Positions 61,144 to 64,000 of a stretch of DNA of 64,000 nucleotides are shown here, one piece after another. Both the position numbers and the translations under genes were made by a program. This DNA comes from Neorhizobium huautlense (lineage in GTDB: Bacteria > Pseudomonadota > Alphaproteobacteria > Rhizobiales > Rhizobiaceae), in NCBI RefSeq assembly GCF_002968575.1, contig NZ_PVBM01000014.1, positions 1 to 64,000 of the forward strand, in the 5' to 3' direction. A model generated the notes under the pieces. It was not told the DNA's origin. It did no database searches and saw only the letters and a list, made by a program, of their open reading frames with translations. Every line of letters begins with the position of its first letter. Position 1 is the first letter of the stretch.

Positions 61144-62382
61144 ATGCTGAAGAGGGCCCGTCTTGCGACGGCAGGGCGACGGGGCGCCATAGCGGATCGC
61201 CTTTTGAAGAGACCCGACCCAAGGCTCTCGGCTCGGGCGATCAACGGCAGACGCCGGCGCCAGCATGGAGCCGCCGCCATCGTGCCAATGCTTGTCATTG
61301 CAGCGATGAGCAGTTGCAGCACGCCGGACGCCGGCGTGCTGATTCCGCTGAAGAGTGGGGCTGATGTAAGTTGGACAAAAACGATTTTGGCGGTCACGAC
61401 GCGCCGGGCTGCAGAAAAAAGCTCACCCGGTTTCCTCTTCAGCGGAGAGCGCGACAATCGCGTCCATTTCCTGAGCCTGACCATCTCAATGCCACCCCAG
61501 CGGGAACCAGGCACCCTGCCTGTGGCTGATGATCACCCGGATCCGAAAAAGGACATCGCTCTCGTCTCCTCAGAAGAGCTGAGCTATTCCGATTTTATCG
61601 CGCAAGCGAAAGCGTGGCCCTCCGCTGATCCAGTAGCCAAGCCCCGAGCTCTCGTCTTCACACACGGATACAGTACCCGCTTCGATTCCTCGGTCGTGCG
61701 CTTTGCCCAGATCGTCGAGGATACCGGCTTCCAGGGCGTCCCCATCCTCTTCAGCTGGCCTTCACGCGGGCTGACCGCCGCTTACGGATATGACAAAGAT
61801 TCCGTCAACTTCAGCCGCGACACCATGCAGCAGCTTCTCGAGACGCTGACGTATGAGCCCGCACTGGGTGGCGTGGATATGGTCGCCCATTCAATGGGCG
61901 GCTGGCTCACGATGGAAACGCTCCGCCAGATCGCCTTATCGAAAGGGGCGAAGACCCTGGACCGGATCGGAACCGTCGTCCTCGCCGCGCCCGACGTAGA
62001 CATGGATGTTTTCAGGACACAGGTCAGCCAGCTTGGACCGCTTCGTTCCCGCATTCAGATCTACGTATCCCAGGACGACCGTGCGCTCAGGATCTCCAGA
62101 CGCCTGTTTGGCGGCAAGATCCGTGCCGGTGAGAATACCGATATCGTGCAGTTTGAAGAGCTCGGCATAACGGCCCACGACATTTCCGGCGTGAAGGGTG
62201 GCATCGGCAAGAACCACGGCAAGGCATTCGGTGACGATGCCACCATTGCCGGCATCGGACGAACGCTCGCCGATGGAACCCGCAGCAGCCCGCTTCTCAA
62301 TGGCTTGGAAACGATCGTGCTCTCCGTTCCCAGACTCGACAATGCCCTGCTCTCCGCTTCCGCGGCGGCGGGACACCGCTGA
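61144..62382 (+). CDS. DUF900-type alpha/beta hydrolase, probable lipoprotein
   Basis: 412 residues. After a long basic N-terminus (about 40 residues) comes a signal-type helix ending in MSSC, a near-lipobox, so it may be anchored to the membrane. The hydrolase domain has LVFTHGYS (oxyanion), MVAHSMGGW (nucleophilic Ser) and VVLAAPDVD (Asp). ATG at 61144 is chosen since GGGGA lies 7 bases before it; a second ATG at 61129 lacks one. Relatives are esterase-like proteins of unknown substrate. Confidence 0.82.
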   Translation: MLKRARLATAGRRGAIADRLLKRPDPRLSARAINGRRRRQHGAAAIVPMLVIAAMSSCSTPDAGVLIPLKSGADVSWTKTILAVTTRRAAEKSSPGFLFSGERDNRVHFLSLTISMPPQREPGTLPVADDHPDPKKDIALVSSEELSYSDFIAQAKAWPSADPVAKPRALVFTHGYSTRFDSSVVRFAQIVEDTGFQGVPILFSWPSRGLTAAYGYDKDSVNFSRDTMQQLLETLTYEPALGGVDMVAHSMGGWLTMETLRQIALSKGAKTLDRIGTVVLAAPDVDMDVFRTQVSQLGPLRSRIQIYVSQDDRALRISRRLFGGKIRAGENTDIVQFEELGITAHDISGVKGGIGKNHGKAFGDDATIAGIGRTLADGTRSSPLLNGLETIVLSVPRLDNALLSASAAAGHR

Positions 62383-62440
62383 ACGCCGCCCAATCTCGGG
62401 TGACGAACGATCAACCGCAAACGACACCAGGAGAAATGCA

Positions 62441-62725
62441 ATGTCTGTAATCAGAACTCTTTCGCCGGCTTTTGCCCTTGCCGCTGCTCTTGTTACCGCA
62501 CTTCCGGCGGCCGCTCAGGAGCAGGCTTTCCTTACCGCAGATAAAAGCGGTGACGGCTCGCTTACGCAGACCGAATTCAAAACGTTCGTGGATACGATCG
62601 CCCAATCAGGAAAGCCGATTGCAGCCAAAATCAAGGCCTCCGGCCGCTATGGGCTCGCCTTCGGCCGCATTGACAAGAACAAGGATGGCCTCGTCTCGGT
62701 GGACGAACTCTCATCGCTCAAGTGA
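62441..62725 (+). CDS. Secreted EF-hand calcium-binding protein
   Basis: 94 residues. The signal peptide is about 1-25 (cleavage after AAA). Two EF-hand loops are complete: D34 to E45 (DKSGDGSLTQTE) and D78 to E89 (DKNKDGLVSVDE), with oxygen ligands at positions 1, 3, 5, 9 and 12. AGGAG lies 7 bases before the ATG. It probably binds calcium in the periplasm. It stands between the hydrolase gene and the RND adaptor gene and may be co-transcribed with them. Confidence 0.88.
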   Translation: MSVIRTLSPAFALAAALVTALPAAAQEQAFLTADKSGDGSLTQTEFKTFVDTIAQSGKPIAAKIKASGRYGLAFGRIDKNKDGLVSVDELSSLK

Positions 62726-62758
62726 TCGGCTGACGTAACTGCATCGGGAATCGAAACC

Positions 62759-63871
62759 ATGTGCCGGTCGACAACTGTATTTGCGATCCTGCCTCTCCTT
62801 TGCATGCTCAACGGCATCGCCGCCGCACAGGAGGTTCAGAGGAAAGTCGTCGCGCAATCGCCGACGCGCCAACAGGTGACGCGATATCTTCATTCGACCG
62901 GCACATTGAAGGCGGTCAACGCCGTCGATCTTGTCGCCAGGGTGTCGGGAACGCTTGAAAAAATCAACTTCGAGGATGGCGCACGCGTGCGCAAGAACGA
63001 CATCGTCTTCGTGGTCGAACAGGAGCCTTACCGGATCGGTCTGGCGTCAGCCGAAGCGGAACTTGCCCAAGCGCAAGCCAATCTGCAGCAGTCGGATGCC
63101 AATCTGATCCGGCAGGAGGCGTTGTCCAAACAGCAGGTGACCGCCCAGGCGGCGCGCGAATCTGCTGTCGCGCAGAATGAGATTGCCAAAGCCCAGGTAA
63201 CCGCTGCCGAAGCGAAGGTCCGCAGCGCACAGCTCAACCTCAGCTACACCGAGATCCAGGCCCCGTTTGACGGAATTCTTGCAGCTCGCGCAACCGACAT
63301 CGGAGCGTATGTCAACGCGGCATCGGCTCCGAAACTAGCTGCCCTCGTCCAGCCCGATCCAATGCATGTGCTTTTCTCTGCCAACGAACGGCAGGTCATC
63401 GAAATTCGCAAGGCGCTGGCAGAACGGAATATGACGATCGGCGATCTTAGCAAGATCAGAGTGGAATTTGGCCTCCAGGCCGAGGAAGGATACCCCCACT
63501 CCGGCAAGCTCGACTACATCTCTCCCGAGATAGACCCCGCTTCGGGAACTATGACCGTGAGGGGCATCATCGATAATCGTGACTACCTTTTTTCCTCGGG
63601 CATGTTCGCAAAGGTTCGCATTCCGCTTGCGACCCATACGGCGTCTGTCGTCCCGGAAACCGCCGTCGGTAATTCGCAGCAGGGGCGGACCGTTCTTGTC
63701 GTGAATGCGGATAATCGGGTTGAACTGCGCAAAGTGGTCGTCGGCGAAAATGCAGGAGCCGGTTCCCGGGAGATTGTGGAAGGGCTCTCCGACAAAGACC
63801 GCGTTATCGTCCAGGGAGCTGCAGGTGTGCGGCCCGGCGAGACGGTCACGGTGGTCGAGAAACTCCAGTAA
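62759..63871 (+). CDS. RND efflux periplasmic adaptor (membrane fusion protein)
   Basis: 370 residues. Signal peptide about 1-22. The lipoyl domain halves flank a long coiled-coil hairpin (about 95-160, AEAELAQAQANLQQSDANL), followed by TEIQAPFDGILAARATDIGAYV and beta-barrel and membrane-proximal domains. It links an inner-membrane RND pump to an outer-membrane channel; the pump gene follows 20 bases later. The export substrate is unknown. Confidence 0.92.
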   Translation: MCRSTTVFAILPLLCMLNGIAAAQEVQRKVVAQSPTRQQVTRYLHSTGTLKAVNAVDLVARVSGTLEKINFEDGARVRKNDIVFVVEQEPYRIGLASAEAELAQAQANLQQSDANLIRQEALSKQQVTAQAARESAVAQNEIAKAQVTAAEAKVRSAQLNLSYTEIQAPFDGILAARATDIGAYVNAASAPKLAALVQPDPMHVLFSANERQVIEIRKALAERNMTIGDLSKIRVEFGLQAEEGYPHSGKLDYISPEIDPASGTMTVRGIIDNRDYLFSSGMFAKVRIPLATHTASVVPETAVGNSQQGRTVLVVNADNRVELRKVVVGENAGAGSREIVEGLSDKDRVIVQGAAGVRPGETVTVVEKLQ

Positions 63872-63891
63872 TTCCACCCTACAGGCTTGCT

Positions 63892-64000
63892 ATGATCGCC
63901 AAGTTCTTCATCGATCGACCGATTCTTGCCAACGTCATCGCCATTCTGACGATGATTCTCGGCATCGTGGCGCTAACGCGGCTGCCTGTATCCCAGTATC
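63892..64000 (+). CDS. RND multidrug efflux pump permease, 5' end only
   Basis: The first 36 residues only, cut by the right edge. MIAKFFIDRPILANVIAIL, then ILGIVALTRLPVSQY, is the classic N-terminus of AcrB/MexB/MexF-type pumps with the first transmembrane helix. It follows its adaptor gene directly. Confidence 0.9.
   Translation, partial: MIAKFFIDRPILANVIAILTMILGIVALTRLPVSQY

Overview
The window looks like chromosome or chromid sequence of an alphaproteobacterium of the Rhizobiales, most likely Rhizobium, Agrobacterium or a close relative. The reasons are high GC, many rhizobial-type transport and catabolic operons, an lpiA-acvB operon, a yfhM-pbpC-type pair and a GC-rich palindromic intergenic repeat of rhizobial style. 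I see no rRNA, tRNA or CRISPR array. Most of the window is accessory catabolism. All family assignments come from reading motifs, not from searches.

Layout. 1-120: 5' end of a group II intron on the minus strand, running off the left edge and sitting directly behind the intrinsic terminator of a 44-residue membrane-peptide gene (186-320). 497-3916: serine/threonine dehydratase, an endonuclease/phosphatase-family protein and a cardiolipin synthase. 3991-12820: a nitrogen-compound module made of a class III transaminase, an AbgB-like amidohydrolase and, divergently, a complete Dpp-type peptide importer. 12915-20459: PBP1C and alpha-2-macroglobulin. 20597-29972: a minus-strand cluster with a TRAP importer, IclR regulator, thiolase, an acyl-CoA ligase fused to PPC/DUF296 domains, and two SDRs, probably for uptake and CoA-dependent breakdown of an unidentified carboxylate.

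30118-32837 holds small unrelated genes. 32909-40696 is a coherent minus-strand cluster for methoxylated aromatics: a LigM/DesA-like tetrahydrofolate-dependent O-demethylase with MetF to recycle the methyl group, a GntR regulator with two matching candidate operators, a DUF1932 dehydrogenase, 4-oxalomesaconate tautomerase, CHA aldolase, 4-oxalomesaconate hydratase, and a type I (VOC) extradiol dioxygenase where a LigB-type gallate dioxygenase would be expected. This cluster is the strongest candidate for a little-described system.

40963-45909: TerC and the AcvB/LpiA aminoacyl-phospholipid pair. 46185-54141: an operon resembling the aerobic 2-aminobenzoyl-CoA (or salicylyl-CoA) pathway, without its own CoA ligase and ending in a C-terminally shortened multifunctional beta-oxidation protein. 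54297-58512: M20 peptidase and a NarL-type two-component pair. 58558-63871: a cysteine-rich tandem-repeat secreted protein, MscS channel, lipoprotein hydrolase, EF-hand protein and an RND adaptor. The RND pump gene is cut by the right edge.
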